This document shows positions 5,682 to 12,147 of a DNA stretch of 12,147 bases, piece after piece. Under the pieces are notes generated by a model. That model ran no database searches. It saw only the letters and a list, made by a program, of their open reading frames with translations, and had not been told where the DNA came from. The stretch is from assembly GCA_019235595.1 (NCBI GenBank), contig JAFAKI010000379.1:1-12147 (forward strand). The letters are read 5' to 3'. The DNA comes from Mucilaginibacter sp. Lineage in GTDB: Bacteria; Bacteroidota; Bacteroidia; Sphingobacteriales; Sphingobacteriaceae. Position numbers and translations under genes: made by a program. Within the stretch, counting starts at the first letter, position 1, and every line of letters starts with the position of its first letter.

Positions 5682-7139
5682 ATGGAAAAAGAATTTTTGG
5701 AGCACGGTCTCAGTATCAACAGGCGCAAGTTTCTGTCGAGGTTGAGTTTGGGTATTGGTAGCGTGGCATTGGGGTCACTACTCATTCCTGATTTGTTATC
5801 AGGAGTTAACGGTGACAGCGGGGCAGATTTTATACCCGGCATTCCGAACTTTGCACCGAAGGCCAAGCGGGTAATCTATCTTTTCCAGGATGGGGCACCC
5901 TCGCAATTAGAATCATTCGACTATAAACCCAAATTGCGCGAAATGTTCGGGCAGGAACTACCGCCTTCGGTTCGCGGTAGTCAAATCCTGACCGGGATGA
6001 CTGCTTCGCAAAAGTCATTCCCGTTAGCTGGGTCGTACTATGATTTTAAGCAATACGGAAAGTCAGGGGCATGGGTGAGCGACTTGTTTCCGCATATAGG
6101 GAGCATAGCTGATGATATTTGTATCGTCAAGACACTTTATACTGAAGCTATTAACCACGATCCGGCGCTTACATTTTTCCAAACAGGTGCGCAACAAGGC
6201 AACAGGCCTAGTATGGGTTCGTGGGTGAGCTATGGTTTGGGAAGTGAAAACAAAAACCTGCCAGCGTTTACAGTACTGCTGTCAAAAGGTAAAGGAAACG
6301 GGCAAGGTGTTTATTCTAAACTTTGGAGCAATGGTTTCCTTGACTCTATACACCAGGGTGTATTGTTCAGCAGCAGCGAAAATCCGGTACTTTATTTGAA
6401 TGATCCTGAAGGCATGAACCGTCATGAGCGTCGCAAGATGCTGGATAAACTCTCAGAATTGAACGAGATATCCTATAAAGAATTCCAGGACCCAGAGATC
6501 ACCACCAAAATAAAACAATACGAAATGGCATACCGTATGCAGACAGCTGTTCCGGAGATTATGGATGTTTCTAAAGAACCGGATGATATTGTGAAATTAT
6601 ATGGGCCTGAATGCCTGGTTCCGGGCACCTATGCAGCTAATTGTTTGTTGGCACGCAAGCTCTCTGAAAACGGCGTAAGGTTTGTTCAGTTGTATCACCA
6701 GGGATGGGATCAGCACTCGAATTTGCCTATGGAAATGGCCGGACAAGCCAAAGATGTCGACCAGGCATCAGCAGCGCTGGTAACTGATCTGAAACAACGG
6801 GGCTTGCTGGACGAAACGTTGGTAATTTGGGGCGGCGAATTTGGTCGGACTAATTACAGCCAGGGCAAATTGGAAAAGAAAAACTACGGGCGCGACCATC
6901 ATCCGCGCTGCTTCAGCATCTGGATGGCTGGCGGTGGTATTACTCCAGGCGTAGTTTATGGCGAAACAGACGATTTTGGCTATAACATTGTGAAAAACCC
7001 GGTACACGTTCATGATTTTCATGCAACAGTATTGAATCAATTAGGCATCGATCATACCAAGCTGACTTACAAAAGTTTGGGCAGACGGTATAGGCTTACA
7101 GACGTAGCCGGAAATGTGGTAAGAGATATTATTTCCTAA
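5682..7139 (+). CDS. DUF1501 protein (alkaline phosphatase/sulfatase fold), Tat-type export
   Basis: A full-length 485-residue DUF1501 protein, a family within the alkaline phosphatase/sulfatase superfamily with no proven substrate. The N-terminus carries a twin-arginine signal, N-R14-R15-K-F-L followed by a hydrophobic stretch (21-35), so it is probably exported folded, perhaps with bound metal. Family signatures appear in order: DGAPSQLESFD (70-80, where relatives usually have GGPSHxDxFD), INHDPALTFFQTG and GRPSMGSW-like segments, HQGWDQH (339-345), WGGEFGR (383-389), GRDHHP (403-408), HVHDFHAT (442-449) and a C-terminal RRYRLTDV. The Asp/His-rich motifs are candidate metal ligands by analogy with sulfatases. 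It follows the PSCyt1/DUF1553 gene by two bases and precedes the NHL gene by 13. DUF1501 beside DUF1549/DUF1553 is a recurrent pairing, suggesting that the two proteins work together. Confidence 0.93.
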   Translation: MEKEFLEHGLSINRRKFLSRLSLGIGSVALGSLLIPDLLSGVNGDSGADFIPGIPNFAPKAKRVIYLFQDGAPSQLESFDYKPKLREMFGQELPPSVRGSQILTGMTASQKSFPLAGSYYDFKQYGKSGAWVSDLFPHIGSIADDICIVKTLYTEAINHDPALTFFQTGAQQGNRPSMGSWVSYGLGSENKNLPAFTVLLSKGKGNGQGVYSKLWSNGFLDSIHQGVLFSSSENPVLYLNDPEGMNRHERRKMLDKLSELNEISYKEFQDPEITTKIKQYEMAYRMQTAVPEIMDVSKEPDDIVKLYGPECLVPGTYAANCLLARKLSENGVRFVQLYHQGWDQHSNLPMEMAGQAKDVDQASAALVTDLKQRGLLDETLVIWGGEFGRTNYSQGKLEKKNYGRDHHPRCFSIWMAGGGITPGVVYGETDDFGYNIVKNPVHVHDFHATVLNQLGIDHTKLTYKSLGRRYRLTDVAGNVVRDIIS

Positions 7140-7152
7140 CATTTTAATAATC

Positions 7153-8178
7153 ATGGAGAGAAGAAATTTTATAAAGACATCAGCTATTGCTTCGGCAAGC
7201 TTTTTTATTGCCAAAGATCTGTTGGCCAAGGATAACGGCCCAATTTACGGTCATGGCAATATGCGTTACCGGATGGATAACAAATGGAGCAAGGCTGATC
7301 CGAATATTAATCCTGTTAACGACTGCCACGAGATGGTGCAGGATAAAAAGGGAAGAATATTATTGCTGACCAATGAGACAAAAAACAATGTACTGATCTA
7401 CAATAAATCGGGCAAATTACTGGATACCTGGGGGCATGAGTTCCCGGGTGCACACGGTCTGACATTGGTTAATGAAAACGGCACCGAGTTTTTGTTTATC
7501 ACCGATACCGTAAAACATCAGGTATATAAAACCACCATTGACGGAAAAGTATTGATGACGATTGATGTACCACTAGAAACAGGCGTTTATAAAGAGGCAA
7601 AGGACTTCATTCCGACAGAAACTACCGTAGATAAGAACGGTGACTTTTTCATTGCCGACGGTTACGGTTCACAATACGTTATCCACTACGATAAGGATGG
7701 AAAGATTAAAAACTACTTCGGTGGTCGTGGCGATGGGGATGAGCATTTGGATAATGCGCACGGCATTGTGATAGACCGGCGAAATGTAACGCCAACGTTG
7801 TTGGTTACCGATCGTACACGCAATTGCTTTAAACGATTTAGTATGGCTGGGAAATTGCTGGAAGTAATTAAATTGCCCGGCGCATGTGTGTGCCGTCCGG
7901 TAATAAAAGGCGATCATTTGTATGCTGCTGTTTTGCGCTCCCCTGATCTGGGTAAGGAAAATTCGGGCTTTACAACCATTCTTGATAAGAATAATAAAGT
8001 TGTTTCTAACCTGGGTGGTACTGAGCCGGTTTATAAAGATGGTGTCTTACAACCAATGGCTCAGGCCGAAAAAATATTCCTTAATCCGCATGATGTTTGC
8101 GTCGACAACGATGAGAACCTTTACGTGGCGCAATGGGCGTCGGGTAAGGTGTATCCGTATAAATTTACCCGTGTTTAA
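7153..8178 (+). CDS. NHL-repeat beta-propeller protein with twin-arginine signal
   Basis: Third operon gene, 341 residues. The N-terminus has a short Tat-like signal, E-R3-R4-N-F-I-K then a small hydrophobic stretch (8-20), so the protein is probably periplasmic. The body has repeating NHL-like blades: VQDKKGRILLLTNE, YNKSGKLLDTWG, GAHGLTL...FITDT, TVDKNGDFFIADGYG, NAHGIVID...LLVTDR and a last NPHDVCVDNDENLYVAQW. These fit a six-bladed propeller. The GDGDEHLDNAHGI segment recalls the lyase part of peptidylglycine-amidating enzymes and other metal-binding propellers, but I see no proof of that activity. It could be a scaffold, a sugar-lactone-handling enzyme or a binding partner of the DUF1501 protein. 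It has no CxxCH heme motif. Its position between the DUF1501 and DUF2231 genes ties it to the module. Confidence 0.85.
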   Translation: MERRNFIKTSAIASASFFIAKDLLAKDNGPIYGHGNMRYRMDNKWSKADPNINPVNDCHEMVQDKKGRILLLTNETKNNVLIYNKSGKLLDTWGHEFPGAHGLTLVNENGTEFLFITDTVKHQVYKTTIDGKVLMTIDVPLETGVYKEAKDFIPTETTVDKNGDFFIADGYGSQYVIHYDKDGKIKNYFGGRGDGDEHLDNAHGIVIDRRNVTPTLLVTDRTRNCFKRFSMAGKLLEVIKLPGACVCRPVIKGDHLYAAVLRSPDLGKENSGFTTILDKNNKVVSNLGGTEPVYKDGVLQPMAQAEKIFLNPHDVCVDNDENLYVAQWASGKVYPYKFTRV

Positions 8179-8196
8179 TTGCTTGCTGCCTGTTAA

Positions 8197-10356
8197 ATGA
8201 TAAAAAACAACTACAAGGGTGTTGCAGGTAATTTGTTATTTGCGCTGAATATTTTCATAATCGTTTTGGTGATTGCCGGGGATAACCTGGTGATACCGGT
8301 ATGGCTGCAACCTGTGGGACGTCTTCACCCGATGATCCTGCATTTTCCCATCGTGTTGCTGATACTGGCGATGCTGATGGAGTTTTTCCGGTTCAAATCA
8401 GCATTCGCAAACGAGAAGCTTTATGATGGGTTCACCACCGTTTTACTGCTCTCGGGAGCCATATTAGCAGCCGTGACGGCTATTATGGGCCTATTCCTGG
8501 CTCGCGAACCTGGTTATGACAGTAACAGCGTGCAATGGCACAAATGGTTTGGTGTAACTATCGTATTTATATCATCCGTTATCTACTGGCTGCGAAATGC
8601 TTCGTGGTATAAATCGCCAGTAGCGCAATCCGGAGCCGTTGCGACGGTTTGTTTCCTGATGATTGCCGGTCACTATGGCGCCAATATTACCCATGGCGAT
8701 AATTTTGTATTAGGGCCTGTGATGAAGAACTCCAGGCAACAAGTGCCCATTGACCAGGCACTGGTTTATCGTGATGTGGTTCAGCCCATATTCGAGACCA
8801 AATGCATCAGCTGTCACAATCCCGACAAACTGAAAGGCGGATTAATGCTGATCGATGAGAAGTCAGTTTCAAAAGGAGGGAAGTCGGGCAAACTGTTCGT
8901 GCCCGGTCAGCCGCAGGTAAGCCTGTTGCTGGAGCGTATTCATTTACCTGAAGAAGAAAAGAAACATATGCCGCCATCCGGCAAACCTCAATTAACTGCT
9001 GCCGAAATGAGCGTACTTTATCAATGGATTAAAGAGAATGCTGATTTTAAAAAGAAGGTTACCGATCTCCCAGCAACTGATTCACTACGCATTGCGGCGG
9101 CACTGTTTCTGAAACCTGCTGAGGCATTCGAGGAACGATATGATTTTGCGGCTGCGGATGAAAAGGAGGTCAAAAAGCTTAACAATAATTACCGTGTTAT
9201 TTATGAGTTGGCAACTGGTTCACCGGCTTTGGCAGTAAATATTTATAATAAATCTACCTACAACGCTAAGGTGCTCGATGAATTAAGCCCGATAAAGAAG
9301 CAGGTGGTGTCCATTGATCTGAATAAGATGCCAGTGAAAGATGGTGATCTTAAAACTATTGCCCGGTTCGAAAATCTCAGGACGTTGAATCTTAATTTCT
9401 CCGATGTTACCGGTAGTACATTGAAGGACCTGTCGTCGCTGAAATATTTGCGCTCCCTATCGCTTGCCGGCACCAAACTGAATGCCCAGGCATTAGATCA
9501 GCTGAAGTTACTAAAAGGCTTAAAAGAAGTGGTGCTTTGGAACACAGGGCTAACTTCACAAGCATTGCAGGCCTTTCAAAACACCAATAAAAAATTAATG
9601 CTTCTGGAGGGGTTTAAGGGCGATAATAAGCCAATGAAACTGATCCCGCCGCAGGTGAAAAATACAACATTTGTTTTCAACAAACCGGTACAATTGGTTA
9701 TTACAAATCCTATCAAAGGGGTTGATATTCGCTATACAACTGATGGGAGCGAGCCTGATAGCGTTAAATCTGCCTTATACAAGCCCGGTATTATGATCAG
9801 CGATAATACTATTGTCAAGGCAAAAGCATATAAGGCAGGGTGGTATGGTAGCGATGCGGTGAGTTATTTGTTTTATAAAAATACGTTTTTGCCTGACAGT
9901 ATCTCGCTCATCAAACCGGTTAACGAACGCTACCAGGCCGATGGCGCTAAAACCCTGACCGATGGCGAGCTGGGTGGAATGAGTTTCGGCAACAATAAAT
10001 GGCTGGGTACACAAAACGATATGGAAGTGATGTTGTATTTCAAGAATCCTGTAAAGCCTAATACACTGACTTTAAACTGCCTCAAAATGATCGGTAGCCA
10101 GATATTTTTGCCAACAGAAGTACTTGTTTGGGGAGGTTCAGATATGCAACACTTAAAAGCTATCGGCTCATTAAAAACCGGGCTTCAAAAGAAAGGCGAT
10201 CCTGATATTTTACAACCTTTGGTTTGCAAACTGCATGAAACTGCGCCTATCAATTGTATAAAATTCGTGGCTAAGCCCATTTATAAGTTGCCAGAATGGC
10301 ACCCGGCAAAAGGTAAGCCATCCTGGGTGTTTGTGGATGAGGTTTTTGTTAATTAA
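8197..10356 (+). CDS. DUF2231 membrane cytochrome with LRR, chitobiase-C-like and discoidin-like domains
   Basis: Last operon gene, 719 residues. Five predicted helices (about 11-28, 44-65, 82-104, 117-134, 145-166) form a DUF2231-like unit with the signature RLHPMILHFPIVLL (42-55). Basic loops place the N-terminus in the cytoplasm and the C-terminus in the periplasm. H44, H49, H115, H159 and H166 all fall near the periplasmic face. A PSCyt1-type cytochrome domain follows, with CISCH (203-207) and HMPPSG (257-262, Met258 a possible axial ligand). Three consecutive 24-residue leucine-rich repeats cover 391-462. A chitobiase/beta-hexosaminidase C-terminal-like domain follows at about 500-560 (IRYTTDGSEP, VKAKAYKAGW). 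The end (about 577-719) resembles a discoidin/F5-8C-type fold. It likely anchors the module to the inner membrane and passes electrons. The gene follows the NHL gene by 18 bases and ends 21 bases from a convergent gene. Boundaries of the last two domains are approximate. Confidence 0.87.
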   Translation: MIKNNYKGVAGNLLFALNIFIIVLVIAGDNLVIPVWLQPVGRLHPMILHFPIVLLILAMLMEFFRFKSAFANEKLYDGFTTVLLLSGAILAAVTAIMGLFLAREPGYDSNSVQWHKWFGVTIVFISSVIYWLRNASWYKSPVAQSGAVATVCFLMIAGHYGANITHGDNFVLGPVMKNSRQQVPIDQALVYRDVVQPIFETKCISCHNPDKLKGGLMLIDEKSVSKGGKSGKLFVPGQPQVSLLLERIHLPEEEKKHMPPSGKPQLTAAEMSVLYQWIKENADFKKKVTDLPATDSLRIAAALFLKPAEAFEERYDFAAADEKEVKKLNNNYRVIYELATGSPALAVNIYNKSTYNAKVLDELSPIKKQVVSIDLNKMPVKDGDLKTIARFENLRTLNLNFSDVTGSTLKDLSSLKYLRSLSLAGTKLNAQALDQLKLLKGLKEVVLWNTGLTSQALQAFQNTNKKLMLLEGFKGDNKPMKLIPPQVKNTTFVFNKPVQLVITNPIKGVDIRYTTDGSEPDSVKSALYKPGIMISDNTIVKAKAYKAGWYGSDAVSYLFYKNTFLPDSISLIKPVNERYQADGAKTLTDGELGGMSFGNNKWLGTQNDMEVMLYFKNPVKPNTLTLNCLKMIGSQIFLPTEVLVWGGSDMQHLKAIGSLKTGLQKKGDPDILQPLVCKLHETAPINCIKFVAKPIYKLPEWHPAKGKPSWVFVDEVFVN

Positions 10357-10377
10357 GACAACAAAAAGCGATTCATT
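10357..10377. other. 21-base convergent gap without a visible terminator
   Basis: The cytochrome operon and the Rph-like gene run toward each other and their stop codons are only 21 bases apart. I see no hairpin or T-run here, so transcripts may overlap at their 3' ends, or termination may depend on Rho. Confidence 0.5.
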
Positions 10378-12147
10378 TCACAGTATCTCCACATATCCGT
10401 CCGTTCCATTTACCCGAATTTTTTGTCCGTCATGGATCAATTTAGTGGCGTTCTCCACTCCAACAATCGCGGGCAAACCATATTCGCGCGCGATTACAGC
10501 CCCATGGGTCATCATTCCGCCAACCTCAGTAACGAGGCCCTTTATAGATACAAACAATGGCGTCCAACTCGGGTCGGTAAAAGTAGTAACCAATATGTCT
10601 CCACCTTCCAGGTCAGCATCTTCCATGTCGAGAATGACACGCGCCCGTCCCTCAATAATTCCGGCAGAAACAGGCAGACCAATAATTGCTCCGGCCGGTA
10701 GGTTTTCCCGTTTATACTTACCTGTAACAATCTCGCCATCGGAGGTGATCACTCGTGGCGGCGTTAGTTTTTCATTTATTTTATGCTCGTCCTTTCGTCT
10801 GTTGATAAGCTGGTAATCAATATTATGTGTGAGAACTACCTCATGAAGTTCTTCGAACGTGAGGTAGTAAACATCTTCTTTTTCATGAATAATGTTAGCC
10901 TGAATGAGTCGCTCGACTTCCTTCAACAAAGCCTGCTTATAAACGAAGTAGCGGCTCACTATACCATATTTAGGATATTCACGATAGCCGACAAAATTTC
11001 TTAACAAGCTGATCATCTGTTTCGTCTCATTAGCCTTTTGTTTACCATCAGGCAATTGGTATAGGCGATCCAATAATTCCCGCTCTTTTTTCAAAGCTTC
11101 TTGTCGCCCCTGTTCAAATTTTCGGCCGCCTTCGCCCGGCTCAAAGTTTTTTATGTTATTAAGGATCACAGGTAACAGCGTAGCGGGTTTCTCGCTCCAG
11201 CGCGCTTTGGTGATATCAATCTCACCCGCGCAACGCATTCCGTATTTGTTAAGATATGCCTGGATAGCCTCGTAGGCCTGTTGGCCACCTTCGAGTTTTG
11301 ACAGCCGATCTAAAAAGTTATCGTCTTTTGTCTGTTCCAGATATTCAATCACATCCGGATAAGGCCTGATTGCATCTGCAACATCCAATAACGCCAAACC
11401 CATTTCCGAGGTAATATTATTGGGTGCAGATTGAGAAAGCGTATCGGCCACATTTTTTTCGCCTAACCATTTCTCTATGTTTTCATTTATCCAGGTAGTC
11501 GAATCGACCGCAGCTATAATCGCTGCCATATTTTGCGGATTAAATAAGTTCTTTCGTGACTGCTGGAAATCGTCTAAAATAAAATCAAATAGATTCGGTC
11601 CCGATTTTGTTTTGATATTTTGTTTTAACGTTTCTAAATAAGTTTGACTGCTTTTGATCAGGTCAGCTGCCACCGATGGACTATTTTCTATTTGCGCCAG
11701 GATATCCGCAGACGACTTGCCTTTACTGCTTTTGATGGAACCTGGTTCTTCTTTACCATCTTGTATTGTTTTTATAAAATTCCCGCGCTCTGTTATGGTG
11801 ATAAGCGCATCCTTAATCAGCGGATCATGTTCGCCCATCACATCTATCATGGTTTTTCTGCCAGCAGGCGAAGCCAAAGCTGGCGCAATATCAACAAACA
11901 ACCGCCCACCCGCTTTAAACATAGGACGCGCTGCCGTCAACTGCCACAAAGACAAACCCAATGGTTTCATGGCATCGGTCATCATTTGCTGATGACCCAC
12001 CGATACGTACACGTGATTTTCCTTGTCGTTTGCTTCGGGGATAGGGTATAGGGTAGTGATCGGCCTGCTTTGGACAATATAAAAAGCATCTTCAGCCATA
12101 CACCATTCGATGTCCTGTGGCGATCCAAAATGCTTTTCGATTTTTCT
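10378..12147 (-). CDS. rph: Rifampin phosphotransferase-like dikinase, C-terminal part (partial)
   Basis: The 3' part (589 residues) of a gene whose start lies beyond the right edge; the frame stays open to base 12147, so the Met at 12099 is internal. The edge-proximal residues (FGSPQDIEW, then IVQSRPITT) are the end of a PEP-synthase/PPDK-type ATP-grasp domain. The long middle segment starts with VSVGHQQMMTDAMKPLGLS and matches the central substrate-binding domain of Rph enzymes. The swivelling phosphohistidine domain (GGMMTHGAVIAREYGLPAIVGV) lies at the very C-terminus, with its catalytic His 41 residues before the end. That order, ATP-grasp, middle domain and His domain last, is the Rph layout; PEP synthase and PPDK instead have the His domain in the middle followed by a PEP-binding barrel. 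Rph uses ATP to phosphorylate rifamycins, giving AMP and phosphate. The natural substrate here is unproven, and homologues are often labelled PEP synthase. Confidence 0.85.
   Translation of the reverse strand, partial: RKIEKHFGSPQDIEWCMAEDAFYIVQSRPITTLYPIPEANDKENHVYVSVGHQQMMTDAMKPLGLSLWQLTAARPMFKAGGRLFVDIAPALASPAGRKTMIDVMGEHDPLIKDALITITERGNFIKTIQDGKEEPGSIKSSKGKSSADILAQIENSPSVAADLIKSSQTYLETLKQNIKTKSGPNLFDFILDDFQQSRKNLFNPQNMAAIIAAVDSTTWINENIEKWLGEKNVADTLSQSAPNNITSEMGLALLDVADAIRPYPDVIEYLEQTKDDNFLDRLSKLEGGQQAYEAIQAYLNKYGMRCAGEIDITKARWSEKPATLLPVILNNIKNFEPGEGGRKFEQGRQEALKKERELLDRLYQLPDGKQKANETKQMISLLRNFVGYREYPKYGIVSRYFVYKQALLKEVERLIQANIIHEKEDVYYLTFEELHEVVLTHNIDYQLINRRKDEHKINEKLTPPRVITSDGEIVTGKYKRENLPAGAIIGLPVSAGIIEGRARVILDMEDADLEGGDILVTTFTDPSWTPLFVSIKGLVTEVGGMMTHGAVIAREYGLPAIVGVENATKLIHDGQKIRVNGTDGYVEIL

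Noticed and set aside
7864..7900. Heme site in the NHL protein around its two close cysteines (ACVCRP)
   Set aside because: The spacing is CxC and no His follows, so it is not a CxxCH heme-attachment motif.
10331..10816. 161-codon plus-strand reading frame over the end of the Rph-like gene
   Set aside because: It is antisense to well-conserved Rph residues including the phosphohistidine motif, and its translation is low-complexity and Ser/Thr/Pro-rich.
10378..12147. Phosphoenolpyruvate synthase (ppsA)
   Set aside because: PEP synthase has its catalytic His in the middle followed by a large PEP-binding barrel; here the His domain is the extreme C-terminus.

Overview
The window looks like a chromosomal segment of a Bacteroidota bacterium, most likely a Sphingobacteriaceae member near Mucilaginibacter or Pedobacter. 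The signs are a Bacteroidota-type tyrosine recombinase, a DUF6922/AbiEii gene pair, TTG-N19-TAnnTTTG promoters, start codons without Shine-Dalgarno sequences, and a tRNA with no encoded CCA. The genus is an inference.

Left part (about 1-2793, all minus strand): the end of an integrated element. Reading leftward from a tRNA-Ser(CGA) gene (2794-2880) come an intergenic region rich in repeats, a 405-residue integrase (1327-2544), a DUF6922 protein with an HTH-like N-terminal part (741-1241), and an AbiEii-type nucleotidyltransferase toxin (109-783) that overlaps it by 43 bases. The tRNA 3' end faces the integrase, which is the usual geometry of an island inserted at a tRNA. The rest of the element lies beyond the left edge.

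Middle (2881-3336): a gene-free stretch holding the tRNA promoter, two LacI/PurR-type palindromic operators 184 bp apart, and a possible promoter for the rightward operon.

Right part (3337-10356, plus strand): a tight four-gene operon for exported or membrane proteins. It encodes a lipoprotein with two CxxCH motifs (PSCyt1-DUF1549-DUF1553), a Tat-type DUF1501 protein of the alkaline phosphatase/sulfatase fold, a Tat-type NHL beta-propeller protein, and a five-helix DUF2231 membrane protein whose long periplasmic part carries a CxxCH cytochrome domain, leucine-rich repeats, a chitobiase-C-like domain and a discoidin-like end. Related genes abound in Planctomycetota and Verrucomicrobiota and have no established function. 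The set reads as a periplasmic redox-plus-hydrolase module at the cell envelope, possibly controlled by sugar through the LacI-type sites. This is the best candidate for an undescribed system.

Far right (10378-12147, minus strand): the C-terminal 589 residues of a dikinase-like enzyme. Its phosphohistidine domain sits at the extreme C-terminus, as in rifampin phosphotransferase (Rph) and unlike PEP synthase. It is convergent with the operon and cut by the window edge.
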